A DNA stretch of 64,000 bases from Sphingomonas profundi (GTDB taxonomy: Bacteria; Pseudomonadota; Alphaproteobacteria; Sphingomonadales; Sphingomonadaceae). The DNA is taken from positions 1-64,000 of the forward strand of contig NZ_CP046535.1 of assembly GCF_009739515.1 (NCBI RefSeq). The letters are read 5' to 3'. Of the stretch, positions 7,749-16,307 are shown in pieces (the stretch's first letter is position 1; every line of letters begins with the position of its first letter). The translations under genes were made by a program, and so were the position numbers. The notes beneath the pieces were generated by a model that was not told where the DNA came from, searched no databases, and was given only the letters and a program-made list of their open reading frames with translations.

Positions 7749-9220
7749 CGGCCGCTCTGCCTCCCGGCCTCCACGACTGGGGGGAGGCGCCGCGCGTACG
7801 GGCGTTGAACGGCCGCGCGACGAACGCGGGGGGCCGCTACGTCCTTTGCTGGTTCCAGCAGGCGTTGCGCGCCCGCGACAATCCGGTGATTGACGCGAGC
7901 GTCCGGCTCGGCAACGCACTTTCACTGCGCGTCCTGGTCTATCACGGCGTGCGCGAGGACTATCCCTACGCCTCCGATCGGCTGCACCACTTCATCCTTG
8001 GAGCGAGCCGCGACCTCGCAATCGGGTGCCGCGAGCGTGGTCTCGCGTGCGTTCAGCACGTCGACCGGGCGGGGCATCGCGAGAAAGGCCTGGTGCATCG
8101 GCTGGGTGGCGAGGCGGCCGCGATCGTTCTGGAGGATCAGCCGACTTTCGTTGCCCGCTGGCAGTGCGACCGGGTCGCCGCACGGGCGGCGGTGCCGGTG
8201 TATGCGGTGAACGCCGCCTGCCTGGTGCCGCCGGCCGTGCTGGGCAACGACATTCGTGGTCGCACAGCCTTCCTGCGCCGCCATGAGCCCGAGCGTGCCA
8301 ACTGGATGGAGACGCAGGAGGTGGCGCCGGTGGTCCCCGCTTATGCCGGACCGCTGCCCTTCTTGCCGGACCTCCTGGACGGGTGCGATCTCGACGCGCT
8401 GGTGGCCGGCCTTGCGATAGATCACAGCCTACCCACCAGCGTCTTGCACCCGGCAGGGCGACGCGCGGCGGAGGACCGGCTGCGGCGGCTGGCGACGGAG
8501 GTGCTGCCGGGCTACGCATCCGCGCGCAACGATGCGACGCGCGCGGACGGCGCGAGCGCGCTGTCACCGTATCTGCATTTCGGCGTGCTGGGTCCACGCG
8601 AGATAATGGTCGTGGTCGCTGCCTCCGGGGCGGGCAGCAAGCACAAGGCGAAGTTCGCCGACGAGCTCCTCGGGTGGCGCGAGTGGTTCCACTATCAGGC
8701 ACGGGCGCTTGCCGCGCCGGAGCGTTACGACCGTGTCGCCACTTGGGCGACCGAAACCCTCGCACGCCACGCGGGCGATCCCAGACCCGAGCTGGAGACG
8801 CTGGACGCGCTGATCCACGGCGAGACGCGCGACGAGACATGGAACGCCTGTCAGAAGCAGTTCCTTCTCGACGGATGGATGCACAACAACCTGCGCATGT
8901 ACTGGGGCAAGCGCATCATCGCGATGACGCCCAGCCCGGAGGCGGCATGGGCCACCGCCTGCTACCTCAACGACCGGCTGAGCCTCGACGGTCGCGACCC
9001 GTCGACCTACGGCAATATCGCCGCCATGTTCGCCGGATCTCCGTCCGATCGCGAGCGGCCGATCTACGGGCGCGTGGCGACCCGCGGCGACGGCTCCACC
9101 CGTCGCCGGGAGGACGGCGAGGCATGGCTGCGGGCCGCTGCGTCGAGGCAGGCGCCGCGCGTATCCATCCCGGCAGAGGTGCCGGTCGACCCATATCTTA
9201 CCGGCGAGCCGCCGGTTTGA
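7742..9220 (+). CDS. Class II-type deoxyribodipyrimidine photolyase
   Basis: A 492-residue photolyase/cryptochrome family protein. The C-terminal FAD-binding half contains WNACQKQFLLDGWMHNNLRMYWGK and YLNDRLSLDGRDPSTYGNIA, which resemble class II CPD photolyases more than class I. The N-terminal half has the Rossmann-like antenna domain (RVLVYHGVREDYPYASDRLHHF). Expected role: light-driven repair of UV pyrimidine dimers using FADH-. The ATG at 7742 overlaps the last codons of DUF427, completing the coupled operon that starts at 5162. A hairpin follows the stop codon. Confidence 0.85.
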   Translation: MVTAALPPGLHDWGEAPRVRALNGRATNAGGRYVLCWFQQALRARDNPVIDASVRLGNALSLRVLVYHGVREDYPYASDRLHHFILGASRDLAIGCRERGLACVQHVDRAGHREKGLVHRLGGEAAAIVLEDQPTFVARWQCDRVAARAAVPVYAVNAACLVPPAVLGNDIRGRTAFLRRHEPERANWMETQEVAPVVPAYAGPLPFLPDLLDGCDLDALVAGLAIDHSLPTSVLHPAGRRAAEDRLRRLATEVLPGYASARNDATRADGASALSPYLHFGVLGPREIMVVVAASGAGSKHKAKFADELLGWREWFHYQARALAAPERYDRVATWATETLARHAGDPRPELETLDALIHGETRDETWNACQKQFLLDGWMHNNLRMYWGKRIIAMTPSPEAAWATACYLNDRLSLDGRDPSTYGNIAAMFAGSPSDRERPIYGRVATRGDGSTRRREDGEAWLRAAASRQAPRVSIPAEVPVDPYLTGEPPV

Positions 9221-9240
9221 GCCGTCATTTGGCGGCTTCT
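9220..9240 (+). terminator. Hairpin after the photolyase operon
   Basis: AGCCG (9220-9224) pairs with CGGCT (9233-9237) over an 8-base loop and is followed by TCTT. The stem begins in the stop codon of the photolyase gene. It is short and the T-tract is weak, so termination is possible rather than certain. Confidence 0.4.
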
Positions 9241-9351
9241 TGGACGTGGCGAACGCGGCTGATCGGACGACCGGTTGCGGGTACGCCGCAAGCAGTGCTG
9301 GATGTCGTCTTCCGAATATTTCAGCCCGGTGGGAGCGGCGCGGCAGGATAT

Positions 9352-9617
9352 TCAGCCGGGAAGGGCCTGCGCAACGACCGAGCCGGCAAGTCGCGCGGTG
9401 GCGAGCAGCTGGTCAAGACCATGCCCGTCACGAGCCTTGGCGATATCGCGGATCACCGCCTCGGCTTGAATGCGAACGTGCGGGCAGCCTCACGCGCCTC
9501 GCGATCGTTGGAGCGGATGCCTTCCACCACCAAGCAGCCGCTCGCCACAGGATCGGCGGCATAGAAGCGGGCGGCCTCTTCGAGCACGGCTGCGAGACAG
9601 GCGCCGACCGGACGATC
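9352..9617 (-). pseudogene. Decayed TetR/AcrR family regulator (C-terminal remnant)
   Basis: Minus-strand translation of the upper part gives DRPVGACLAAVLEEAARFYA and then SGCLVVEGIRSNDREAREAA, typical of a TetR C-terminal ligand domain. Near 9465-9475 the similarity moves to another frame, which continues as QAEAVIRDIAKARDGHGLDQ and ends LAGSVVAQALPG with a stop at 9352. So there is at least one frameshift, and no helix-turn-helix N-terminus is present upstream. This remnant accounts for most of the 494-base gap between the photolyase gene and the intact TetR gene at 9715. The rest of the gap shows no gene. Confidence 0.6.
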
Positions 9618-9714
9618 AACATTTACGAAAATGGCGTGATCACTCAGTGTTTGACTGTGGCGCTCGGCGCTGCATTCTTTCCAGATGCGTCTCGGCTGCG
9701 GCGTATTCCTTTCC

Positions 9715-10431
9715 TCAAGTGACCGGCCCTTCGCCGACGCTTGCGAGAGCGGCATGGTGGGCCGGGTTCCGCGACGTCAGGGCCAGAGTGCCCTGTGCGA
9801 AGAAGTGGGCCATGCTTCGCCACAGGGACTGCAACTCGGTCGTTTCCAGATGGGCCAGCCTGGTTCGACGGAAGCGTTCGGTCAGCAGGATCGTCGTCAC
9901 GGCGGACTCGAGATAGAAAAGGCCCTCGCGCAACGTCCCCTCATGGGCGTCGGGTATCGCCATATTCAGCTCCATGAGCATTCGATCGGTAATGAAATCG
10001 AAATTGCCGAGCAGGCTCGCGACAAGCGCTTCCTCGAAGACGCTGGCGGAATTTGCCAGGAGGAGGACGTAATGGCGCAGATCGCTGTCGGAGGAAAAAG
10101 CCGTCTCGAAGAAGAAGCGCAGGTATAGGCCGACGCATTCCTCTGCGGAGCGGGGCACCTTTCCAGAAGCGGAGGGCGCGTCGAAAAGGCGCGTGAATTT
10201 CTCCTTCAACTGACCATGTCGGCGCATGACGGCCTGTGTGAAGAGCTCGTCTTTGGAACTGAAATAATAGGTCATAAGGCCGCTGTTGAGGCCGGCTTCC
10301 TTGAACACCTCCCTGATGGTCGTGGCGTGGAAGCCGCGCTCCGCAAACACCTTCTCGGCGGCATCGAGAATGATCTCCCTGGTGGCTCCTGAGGGGGGTC
10401 GTGCTCGATCTGTGGCTCTGGGGCTTCGCAT
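9715..10431 (-). CDS. TetR/AcrR family transcriptional regulator
   Basis: A 238-residue regulator from the ATG at 10431. The N-terminal helix-turn-helix covers ATREIILDAAEKVFAERGFHATTIREVFKEAG..MTYYFSSKDELF (residues about 15-62). The remainder is a variable ligand-binding domain. In-frame starts at 10518 (ATG) and 10527 (GTG) would add an unusual N-terminal tail and place the start against the 16-bp palindrome at 10522-10537, so I prefer 10431. It is divergent from the VOC-Rieske-SnoaL genes, which it probably controls. The inducer is unknown. Confidence 0.85.
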   Translation of the reverse strand: MRSPRATDRARPPSGATREIILDAAEKVFAERGFHATTIREVFKEAGLNSGLMTYYFSSKDELFTQAVMRRHGQLKEKFTRLFDAPSASGKVPRSAEECVGLYLRFFFETAFSSDSDLRHYVLLLANSASVFEEALVASLLGNFDFITDRMLMELNMAIPDAHEGTLREGLFYLESAVTTILLTERFRRTRLAHLETTELQSLWRSMAHFFAQGTLALTSRNPAHHAALASVGEGPVT

Positions 10432-10521
10432 GCCGGGCTTATAGCGGCGGCCGGATACCGGTTCAAATGAGGCGAGCGCTGCGCTCAAACCTGTCCTTTC
10501 TGTCAGGGCATCGTTCATGTG

Positions 10522-10537
10522 TTGCACATATGTGCAA
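10522..10537. promoter_or_regulatory. Perfect 16-bp palindrome, candidate TetR operator
   Basis: TTGCACATATGTGCAA is a perfect inverted repeat. It lies in the divergent region between the TetR gene (start 10431) and the VOC gene (start 10668), where an autoregulating TetR repressor would bind. Confidence 0.6.
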
Positions 10538-10578
10538 TGCAGGGTATCACCTTAGATGCCAAGCAGCCGTTTCGGTGG

Positions 10579-10630
10579 CCTGCAGGACATCGTCGTCACG
10601 GCGCTAAAGTGTGTCGAAAGCCTGCAGGCT
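10579..10630. repeat. Two CCTGCAGG palindromes 42 bp apart
   Basis: CCTGCAGG occurs at 10579-10586 and again within the 12-bp palindrome AGCCTGCAGGCT at 10619-10630. The copies are 42 bases apart, about four helical turns, just before the ribosome site of the VOC gene. They may be a second binding element, or they may be chance. Confidence 0.3.
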
Positions 10631-10667
10631 ACATCCCGATACTGGTGAAGCGGAGGGGAGAGCAACG

Positions 10668-11279
10668 ATGCGTCGGGTGATCTTTCAGGAAGCCTATTTC
10701 GTCAACAGCGTGGAGGAAGCCTCCGCCAAATGGGCGCGCGACTTCGGTGCCGGGCCGTTCTTCGTTGTGCGGAACCAGGGAACCGAGGAGTTCAGCTATC
10801 GCGGCACGCCGATCGAGGCCGAGGTGAACTATGCCTTCGGTTATCTGGGCGAGATGATGATCCAGTTCATCGACCAGAATAACGATACGCCCTCCATCTA
10901 CCGCGACATGTTCGCGCGCGGACAGGAGGGTTTTCACCACATCGCCTACCTCGTTTCGGATTTCGCGGCGGAGCGTCAGCGCCTGCTCGATGCCGGCTAC
11001 GATCTCGCCACCGAATTGAAGGTGGATGGCGTGAACGCGGCCTATTTCGATACCCGCGAGACGAACCACATCTTCACCGAGATTCATGGCGATCCGCCGC
11101 ACATGCTGGGCCTGTTCTGGAACTGGCGCCGCTTGCACGAACGCCGTCAGCCGGGCGATCCCGCCTTCATGGACGTGCTTGAGATGCCCACCTATCAGGT
11201 CGCCCCCTTGATGGCTGCGGACAAGACGTTCTCGAATGGAGAGGCGCCAAAGAAGACCCTGCGCTACAGCCTGTGGTGA
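10668..11279 (+). CDS. VOC (glyoxalase/extradiol dioxygenase fold) family protein
   Basis: A 203-residue protein with the vicinal oxygen chelate fold. FHHIAYLVSDFAAERQRLLDAGY in the middle is the start of a betaalphabetabetabeta module, and the later FTEIHGD segment could give a metal-ligand Glu. The ATG at 10668 follows a strong ribosome site, GGAGGGGAG. VOC proteins include isomerases, glyoxalases and extradiol dioxygenases, and the sequence does not say which this is. It is followed at once by a Rieske oxygenase and a SnoaL-like protein on the same strand, so it probably acts in the same aromatic or polycyclic conversion. Confidence 0.75.
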   Translation: MRRVIFQEAYFVNSVEEASAKWARDFGAGPFFVVRNQGTEEFSYRGTPIEAEVNYAFGYLGEMMIQFIDQNNDTPSIYRDMFARGQEGFHHIAYLVSDFAAERQRLLDAGYDLATELKVDGVNAAYFDTRETNHIFTEIHGDPPHMLGLFWNWRRLHERRQPGDPAFMDVLEMPTYQVAPLMAADKTFSNGEAPKKTLRYSLW

Positions 11280-11316
11280 CGGCCCTTTCCCAGCTCAAGA
11301 TCAATGGAGAGACGAG

Positions 11317-12660
11317 ATGAACGATATCTTCCGATCGCCGCTGACGATGGACGGCAAGGATCCGTGCAACCTGCGCGGCGATCCGATCGATGCCGAGCGC
11401 TATTTCTCGAAAGAGTTCGCGCAGAAGGAATGGGATCATCTCTGGACGAAGATCTGGCACATCGCCGGTCGCACCAACGAACTGCAGGAAGCAGGTGATT
11501 ATATCGTTCATGACTTCATGCATGAATCAGTCATCGTCGTGCGGCAGCAGGATGGCGGGCTGAAGGGCTTCTACAATAGCTGCGGCCATCGCGGCATCAG
11601 GCTCGTCTCCGGCTCATCCTATGCCGACGAGTTCAAATGCCCCTATCATGGCTGGACCTGGGCGCAGGACGGCTCGCTCGCCTCGGTGCCCGATGCCGAC
11701 AATTTCGCGCGCGGCAATCCGTGCGGGAAGATCCGGCTGCGCGAGGTGCGTGTCGGCACCTGGGGAGGCTTCGTCTGGTATACGATGAACCCGGATGCGC
11801 CAGAGCTGCTCGACTATCTGGCGCCGTTTCCCAGGCTGTTCGAAGGCTATCCGATGGAGACGCTGATCCGCGTCTACCAAGTGAAGATCGACATGCGATC
11901 GAACTGGAAGTTCGCGCCGGACAATTTCTCCGAATCCTATCACGTCCGCACGGCGCATCCGCAAATCCCGAGCTTCATCGATCAGGATCACTGGATCGCC
12001 CGGCTGGAGATGTTCCCCAACGGCCATGGCCGCACCGTCCAGCCGTTCCGCCCCTCGCTGCGCGATCGCCTGCCGGATGGCGTAGCCAACCCGTTCGACG
12101 GGCTGCTGCGCGAGTGGGACATCGATCCTGCCGGCTATCCGGACTTCGAGACGAAGGTGAGCCAGGGCTGGCTCGACATGAAGGCGCAGAAGCGCAGGCT
12201 GTGGAAGGCGCGGGGCTTCCACCATTATGAGCATATGGATGACGAGCAGCTGACCGACAGCATCCACACCACCCTGTTCCCCAACATATCGATCACGTTC
12301 AACCCGGATTCCATCTTCCTGATGCGGACGGAGCCCGATCCGGACGATCCCAATCGCAGCACCTTCGATTTCTGGGCGATGGCCTTTCCGGTGGAGGGCG
12401 CGACCCATTCCGAGACGCCGATGGTGGGTGACGAGAAGCTGCCGCTGGTGGAGGCGGAGCCGCTGCGTCGCTCCTTCGATCAGGGCCGGGGCGTGCCGGA
12501 ACTGGCCGGCGGCGTGATCGTGCAGGATCTTTACCTGGCCGAGGATGTGCAGCGCGGCCTGCGCTCCCGTGGTTATCAGGAGCCCTATCTCGCCAATTCA
12601 GAGACCCGCGTCGGCTTCTTCCACGAAGTGCTGAACGACTATATCGCCGGGCGCCGCTGA
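11317..12660 (+). CDS. Aromatic ring-hydroxylating oxygenase, Rieske alpha subunit
   Basis: A 447-residue Rieske non-heme iron oxygenase. The 2Fe-2S motif is CGHRG (about residues 90-94) paired with CPYHGW (about 108-113). The mononuclear iron site is NFSESYHVRTAHP near residue 210. Length and motif spacing match alpha subunits of ring-hydroxylating dioxygenases. No ferredoxin or reductase gene lies nearby, so electron-transfer partners must come from elsewhere. The downstream SnoaL-like protein shares the NTF2 fold with classical beta subunits but is shorter. Start chosen at ATG 11317, 37 bases after the VOC stop. Confidence 0.87.
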   Translation: MNDIFRSPLTMDGKDPCNLRGDPIDAERYFSKEFAQKEWDHLWTKIWHIAGRTNELQEAGDYIVHDFMHESVIVVRQQDGGLKGFYNSCGHRGIRLVSGSSYADEFKCPYHGWTWAQDGSLASVPDADNFARGNPCGKIRLREVRVGTWGGFVWYTMNPDAPELLDYLAPFPRLFEGYPMETLIRVYQVKIDMRSNWKFAPDNFSESYHVRTAHPQIPSFIDQDHWIARLEMFPNGHGRTVQPFRPSLRDRLPDGVANPFDGLLREWDIDPAGYPDFETKVSQGWLDMKAQKRRLWKARGFHHYEHMDDEQLTDSIHTTLFPNISITFNPDSIFLMRTEPDPDDPNRSTFDFWAMAFPVEGATHSETPMVGDEKLPLVEAEPLRRSFDQGRGVPELAGGVIVQDLYLAEDVQRGLRSRGYQEPYLANSETRVGFFHEVLNDYIAGRR

Positions 12661-12692
12661 GTGCCCGCAACCCTCATCTAGGAGCAGTGGGC

Positions 12693-13145
12693 ATGGCCTT
12701 TTCCGGTCCCCTCGAAGATCGTGTCGCCATCCGCGAACTGATGGACACCTATGCCGATGCGGTGAGCCGCACCGACGCCGCCGCCTGGGCCGGCTGCTGG
12801 GCGGAGGAGGGCGCCTTGTGGAGCATCACCTTCTATCCGGAAATCGGCACGATCGAAGGCAAGGCGAAGATCGTCGCGGCCTGGATCGAGGCGATGAAGA
12901 CCTTTACCGGCGACAATTTCGTGATGACTCCGGGTTCGATCGAGGCGGACGGCGATCGCGCGAAAGTGACCGCCTGGACGTCGGAAGCCTATGATGTCGG
13001 CGAGACGATCTTCCGCGATCGTGGCTATTACGAGGATGTCTGCGTCAAGGTGGACGGACGCTGGTTCTTCAAGGAGCGCGTCTTCTACCTGCGCCACCGC
13101 CAGACCTTTGCCGTGAAACACGAAGATCGCCAGTTCACCCACTGA
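12693..13145 (+). CDS. SnoaL/NTF2-like family protein
   Basis: A 150-residue NTF2-fold protein: EDRVAIRELMDTYADAVSRTDAAAWAGCWAEEG is the typical SnoaL_4 N-terminus (residues about 8-40), and the C-terminal strands include GRWFFKERVFYLRH. Such proteins act as small hydratases, isomerases or as beta-like partners of oxygenases. The ATG at 12693 has AGGAG eight bases upstream; a GTG at 12687 is less well placed. It is the third gene of the VOC-Rieske-SnoaL set controlled by the divergent TetR. Confidence 0.75.
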   Translation: MAFSGPLEDRVAIRELMDTYADAVSRTDAAAWAGCWAEEGALWSITFYPEIGTIEGKAKIVAAWIEAMKTFTGDNFVMTPGSIEADGDRAKVTAWTSEAYDVGETIFRDRGYYEDVCVKVDGRWFFKERVFYLRHRQTFAVKHEDRQFTH

Positions 13146-13152
13146 CTGGAGA

Positions 13153-13296
13153 ATGGACGCGATCAGCGTTGAAGGCGGCGATCTGCTCAACCGGCGCATT
13201 ACGTATCCACCCGCCACGCCTTATGTCGACGGCTACCAGGCGGCAGGTACCGTCGTCGCGGTGGGCGAGAGCGTGCGTCGAATATATGCGGGTTAG
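13153..13296 (+). pseudogene. N-terminal remnant of a quinone oxidoreductase (MDR superfamily)
   Basis: A 47-codon open frame reads VEGGDLLNRR near the start and later GYQAAGTVVAVGESV, which is the N-terminal GroES-like domain of zeta-crystallin/quinone oxidoreductases. It ends at TAG 13294-13296, and no continuation of the NADPH domain is present in any frame before the TetR gene at 13344. It sits eight bases after the SnoaL gene, so it may have been the fourth gene of that operon before truncation. Confidence 0.55.
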
Positions 13297-13320
13297 GTGG
13301 TAGTGACCCGCTACCCACCT
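13295..13320. terminator. Hairpin between convergent genes
   Basis: AGGTGGTAG (13295-13303) faces CTACCCACCT (13311-13320), with one bulged base and a 7-base loop. It lies between the end of the plus-strand VOC operon and the end of the minus-strand TetR gene, so it could serve as a bidirectional terminator. There is no clear T-tract. Confidence 0.4.
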
Positions 13321-13343
13321 CTTCAGCCTGTCCTCGACGGGTG

Positions 13344-14033
13344 TCAGGCGTCGGCCGAATAGGCCATGCCCAGGATCCCGGCCACCATATAAGCGAGCAG
13401 GATCGCGTCTGCCGGCCAGTTGTTGGGCAGGCCGAACAGATCCTGGATGGCGTATCCGCGCACCGCGCTCATGACGATCCGCCGGACCGATTGCAGTGTC
13501 TCAGCGGTCACGTCCAGATCGCCGAAGGCGATGCGCCAGACCTCGTCAACGGGCTGCTGGATGCGTTCGATGAAGGTGCCGAGGCGGGCGTGCAGCGCCG
13601 GTTCGGCCGCGGCACCCAGCCAGATGGTCAGGGCCGCCTTGAACGTCTGGGAGGAGAAGACGCGGCGATACATGCCGATGATCGCGTCGAGCCGACGCGA
13701 TGGCGCCAGGGCGCGGAGTTGCGCCTCGTCCATCTCGAAATTGAGCTGGCCGACACTCTCGATGACGGCGAGGAACAGATCGTCACGCGAGCCGAACAGA
13801 TGCTGCACGGCGCCCCGCGTCACCTGCGCCCGATCGGCGACGCGCGCCACCGTCGTACCGGCATAGCCGCGCTCGCAGACGCAGGCGACGGCGGCGGACA
13901 GCAGCGCCTGGCGCGTCGCCTCGCGACGCTGCCGCTGCGTGCGGCGCACGGGCTTGGCGGTTTCGGCCAGTTGATCTTCCCTTCCGCCGGTCGTCGATGC
14001 CCAGCTGCTAATCAGGCAGCGCGGCCGGTACAA
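13344..14033 (-). CDS. TetR/AcrR family transcriptional regulator
   Basis: A 229-residue regulator. The helix-turn-helix is in QALLSAAVACVCERGYAGTTVARVADRAQVTRGAVQHLFGSRDDLF (about residues 43-88). The start at 14033 leaves about 30 extra residues; no internal ATG is available before the DNA-binding domain, and a GTG or TTG start is possible. It is the last gene of the long minus-strand series starting near 30.8 kb. It is 34 bases after the 2-hydroxyacid dehydrogenase gene. It may have its own promoter and may regulate that series. Confidence 0.8.
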   Translation of the reverse strand: MYRPRCLISSWASTTGGREDQLAETAKPVRRTQRQRREATRQALLSAAVACVCERGYAGTTVARVADRAQVTRGAVQHLFGSRDDLFLAVIESVGQLNFEMDEAQLRALAPSRRLDAIIGMYRRVFSSQTFKAALTIWLGAAAEPALHARLGTFIERIQQPVDEVWRIAFGDLDVTAETLQSVRRIVMSAVRGYAIQDLFGLPNNWPADAILLAYMVAGILGMAYSADA

Positions 14034-14067
14034 GCGGCGAGGCGGCTGCCTGCAGGCGGCTTGCCGG

Positions 14068-15243
14068 TCACCTCCTGTCGGCCACGCGGGCCTCGCCGCG
14101 ATCGGCCAGAATGTCCTGATCGATATCGGCGATACGGGTGCAGCCGGTCAGCGCCATGGCGACGCGGATTTCCGCCTCCATGACCTGCAGCATCCGCGCG
14201 ACCCCGCGCTCGCCGCCGCTCGCCAGCGCATAGACCCACGGACGCCCGATCAGCACGCCGTCCGCCCCCAGCGCCAGCATGCGCACCACGTCCAGCCCGG
14301 AGCGCACGCCGCCATCGGCCAGCACGCGCAGCCTGCCGGCGATCGCATCCACCACCGCCGGCAGCGCGCGGGCGGCGGAGAGCGCGCCGTCCAGCTGGCG
14401 GCCGCCATGGTTCGAAACGACGATCCCGTCCGCGCCGGCATCGGCGGCGGCGCGCGCGTCGTCCGGGTCCAGAATGCCCTTGATGATGAGCGGCCCGCTC
14501 CATGATTGACGGATGAAGTCGATGTCGGCCCAGGTGGCGCTCGCGTCGAAATTGTCGCGCATCCAGGCGAAGAAGTCCTCCAGTCCGGTACTGCCCTCCA
14601 GCACCGGCGCCACGTTGCCGAGATGGTGCGGACGGCCGCGCAGGCCGACGTCCCACGCCCAGCGCGGATGCATCGCCGCCTGGGCGAACCGCCTGAGGTC
14701 GCCCGCAAACCCCGAAGCGCCGGCGAGGCCAGACCGATAATCGCGATAGCGCGCGCCCGGCACCGGCATGTCTACCGTGAACACCAGCGCGCCGCAGCCG
14801 AGCGCCGCCGCCTTCTGCAGCAGATCGCGGATGAAGCCGCGATCGCGGATCATGTACAGCTGGAACCAGAAAGGCTGCGATGCGGCCTTCGCCACCTCGT
14901 CCAGCGCGCACACCGAGACGGTCGACAGGCAGAAGGGGATGCCCGCCGCCTCCGCCGCGCGCACGGCCTGCGTCTCGCCGCGCCGATGATACATGCCCGC
15001 GAGGCCGACAGGCGCGAGCGCGACGGGCATGGCGAGCGTGCGCCCGAACAGTTCGGTCGCGGGATCGACCGGCGAAACGTCGCGCAACACCCGCTGGCGC
15101 AGCGCGATGGCCGCGAGATCGGTGACGTTCCGGCCCAGCGTCGCCTCGTCGTACGAACCGCCGTCGACATAGTCGAACAGGAAGCGCGGCAGCCGGCGGC
15201 GGGCTTCGGTGCGGTAATCGGCGAAGGACACCGGCGCGGGCAT
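14068..15243 (-). CDS. FMN-dependent alpha-hydroxyacid dehydrogenase (lactate/mandelate type)
   Basis: A 391-residue TIM-barrel flavoprotein of the LldD/glycolate oxidase/mandelate dehydrogenase family. The catalytic His and Arg lie in [12 protein letters not shown], and the C-terminal phosphate-binding segment is [27 protein letters not shown]. It oxidises a 2-hydroxyacid to a 2-oxoacid using FMN. The placement in an aromatic catabolic cluster makes lactate less certain than an aromatic hydroxyacid such as mandelate. It follows the LysR gene on the same strand by 25 bases. Confidence 0.85.
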   Translation of the reverse strand: MPAPVSFADYRTEARRRLPRFLFDYVDGGSYDEATLGRNVTDLAAIALRQRVLRDVSPVDPATELFGRTLAMPVALAPVGLAGMYHRRGETQAVRAAEAAGIPFCLSTVSVCALDEVAKAASQPFWFQLYMIRDRGFIRDLLQKAAALGCGALVFTVDMPVPGARYRDYRSGLAGASGFAGDLRRFAQAAMHPRWAWDVGLRGRPHHLGNVAPVLEGSTGLEDFFAWMRDNFDASATWADIDFIRQSWSGPLIIKGILDPDDARAAADAGADGIVVSNHGGRQLDGALSAARALPAVVDAIAGRLRVLADGGVRSGLDVVRMLALGADGVLIGRPWVYALASGGERGVARMLQVMEAEIRVAMALTGCTRIADIDQDILADRGEARVADRR

Positions 15244-15268
15244 GAACGGATTCTCCGGAAGGGGCGGG

Positions 15269-16210
15269 CTATTCGCGCGCCCAGGCGGGCGGTTCGCGGA
15301 AGGCCTGGCGGATGTGATCGATGAAGGCGCGCGTCTTCAGCGGCAGGTTGCGCCGCTCGATATAGACCGCCCAGATGTGGCTGAGCACGGGCTTGCGATC
15401 GGGGAACAGCTCGACAAGCTCGCCGGTCTGGATTTTGTCGTGCACCAGATAGGCGGCGGCGTAGCCGATGCCGATGCCGGCCAGGATCGCGCGCCGGTAC
15501 ATCTCGCCGTGGGTGACGATGAGGTTGCCCGACACCGCGACGTAGCCGACCCCGTCACCGCTGCGGATCGGCCACTTGGCCGCGCTGGCCGTCTCGCTGA
15601 CCAGCAGGCAGTTATGCTGGGCCAGATCCTCCGGCGTGGCCGGCGTGCCATGCTTGGCGAGATAATCGGGCGAGGCGACGATCCGCCGGTAATTGGGCGC
15701 GAGCTTCACCGCCACCAGGCTGGGATCGAGGCTGCCGCTGATCCGGATCGCGACGTCGACGGATTTGTCGATCAGATCCAGCACCTCGGTCGTGATCCGC
15801 AGCTCCAAGGTGATCCTGGGATAGCGGGCGAGGAACGGTTCCAGCAGCCCCGCCAGATGGAAGGAGGCGAAGGCCGGCGGCACGGTCACGCGCAGTTTGC
15901 CCTGAGGCTCGGCCTGATAGGCGCCCAGTTCCTGCTCGGCCGCTTCCACCTCGTGCAGGATGGTCAGCGCCATCTCGTAGAAGCGACGGCCGAGTTCGGT
16001 CACGGAGAAATGCTTGGTCGATCGCAGCAGCAGCTGCCCGGATATCCGCTCCTCCAGCGTCGAGACATGCTTGCTGATCGTCGAGGGGACGACGTTGAGG
16101 CGATAGCCCGCCTCCGAGAAGCTGCCGGATTCGACGACCGCCACGAACGCGCGCAACGCGCTGAGATTGTCGATCATCGATTTGTAGACGCTGCCTTCGC
16201 TCCTCGTCAT
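15269..16210 (-). CDS. LysR family transcriptional regulator
   Basis: A 313-residue LysR regulator. The winged helix covers [49 protein letters not shown], followed by the periplasmic-binding-like effector domain. The ATG at 16210 has GGAGAAGG just upstream; a longer frame to 16336 would add about 40 residues of no similarity. It is clearly paralogous to the LysR at 37563, with nearly the same recognition helix ([10 protein letters not shown]), so both may read similar DNA boxes. It lies between the MFS carrier and the 2-hydroxyacid dehydrogenase, all on the minus strand. Confidence 0.88.
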   Translation of the reverse strand: MTRSEGSVYKSMIDNLSALRAFVAVVESGSFSEAGYRLNVVPSTISKHVSTLEERISGQLLLRSTKHFSVTELGRRFYEMALTILHEVEAAEQELGAYQAEPQGKLRVTVPPAFASFHLAGLLEPFLARYPRITLELRITTEVLDLIDKSVDVAIRISGSLDPSLVAVKLAPNYRRIVASPDYLAKHGTPATPEDLAQHNCLLVSETASAAKWPIRSGDGVGYVAVSGNLIVTHGEMYRRAILAGIGIGYAAAYLVHDKIQTGELVELFPDRKPVLSHIWAVYIERRNLPLKTRAFIDHIRQAFREPPAWARE

Positions 16211-16307
16211 CGCATCCTTCTCCGGCCCATGCGGGCGCATGTTCGCCCGGTCATGGTATACGAACGCGCGATCGGCGGAAGCACGGCGTGACGCCCGGTG
16301 ACGGCGA

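Noticed and set aside
12693-13145. The SnoaL-like protein as the beta subunit of the Rieske oxygenase.
   Set aside because: It has the NTF2 fold but the SnoaL_4 pattern and a shorter length. Subunit status is possible but not supported.
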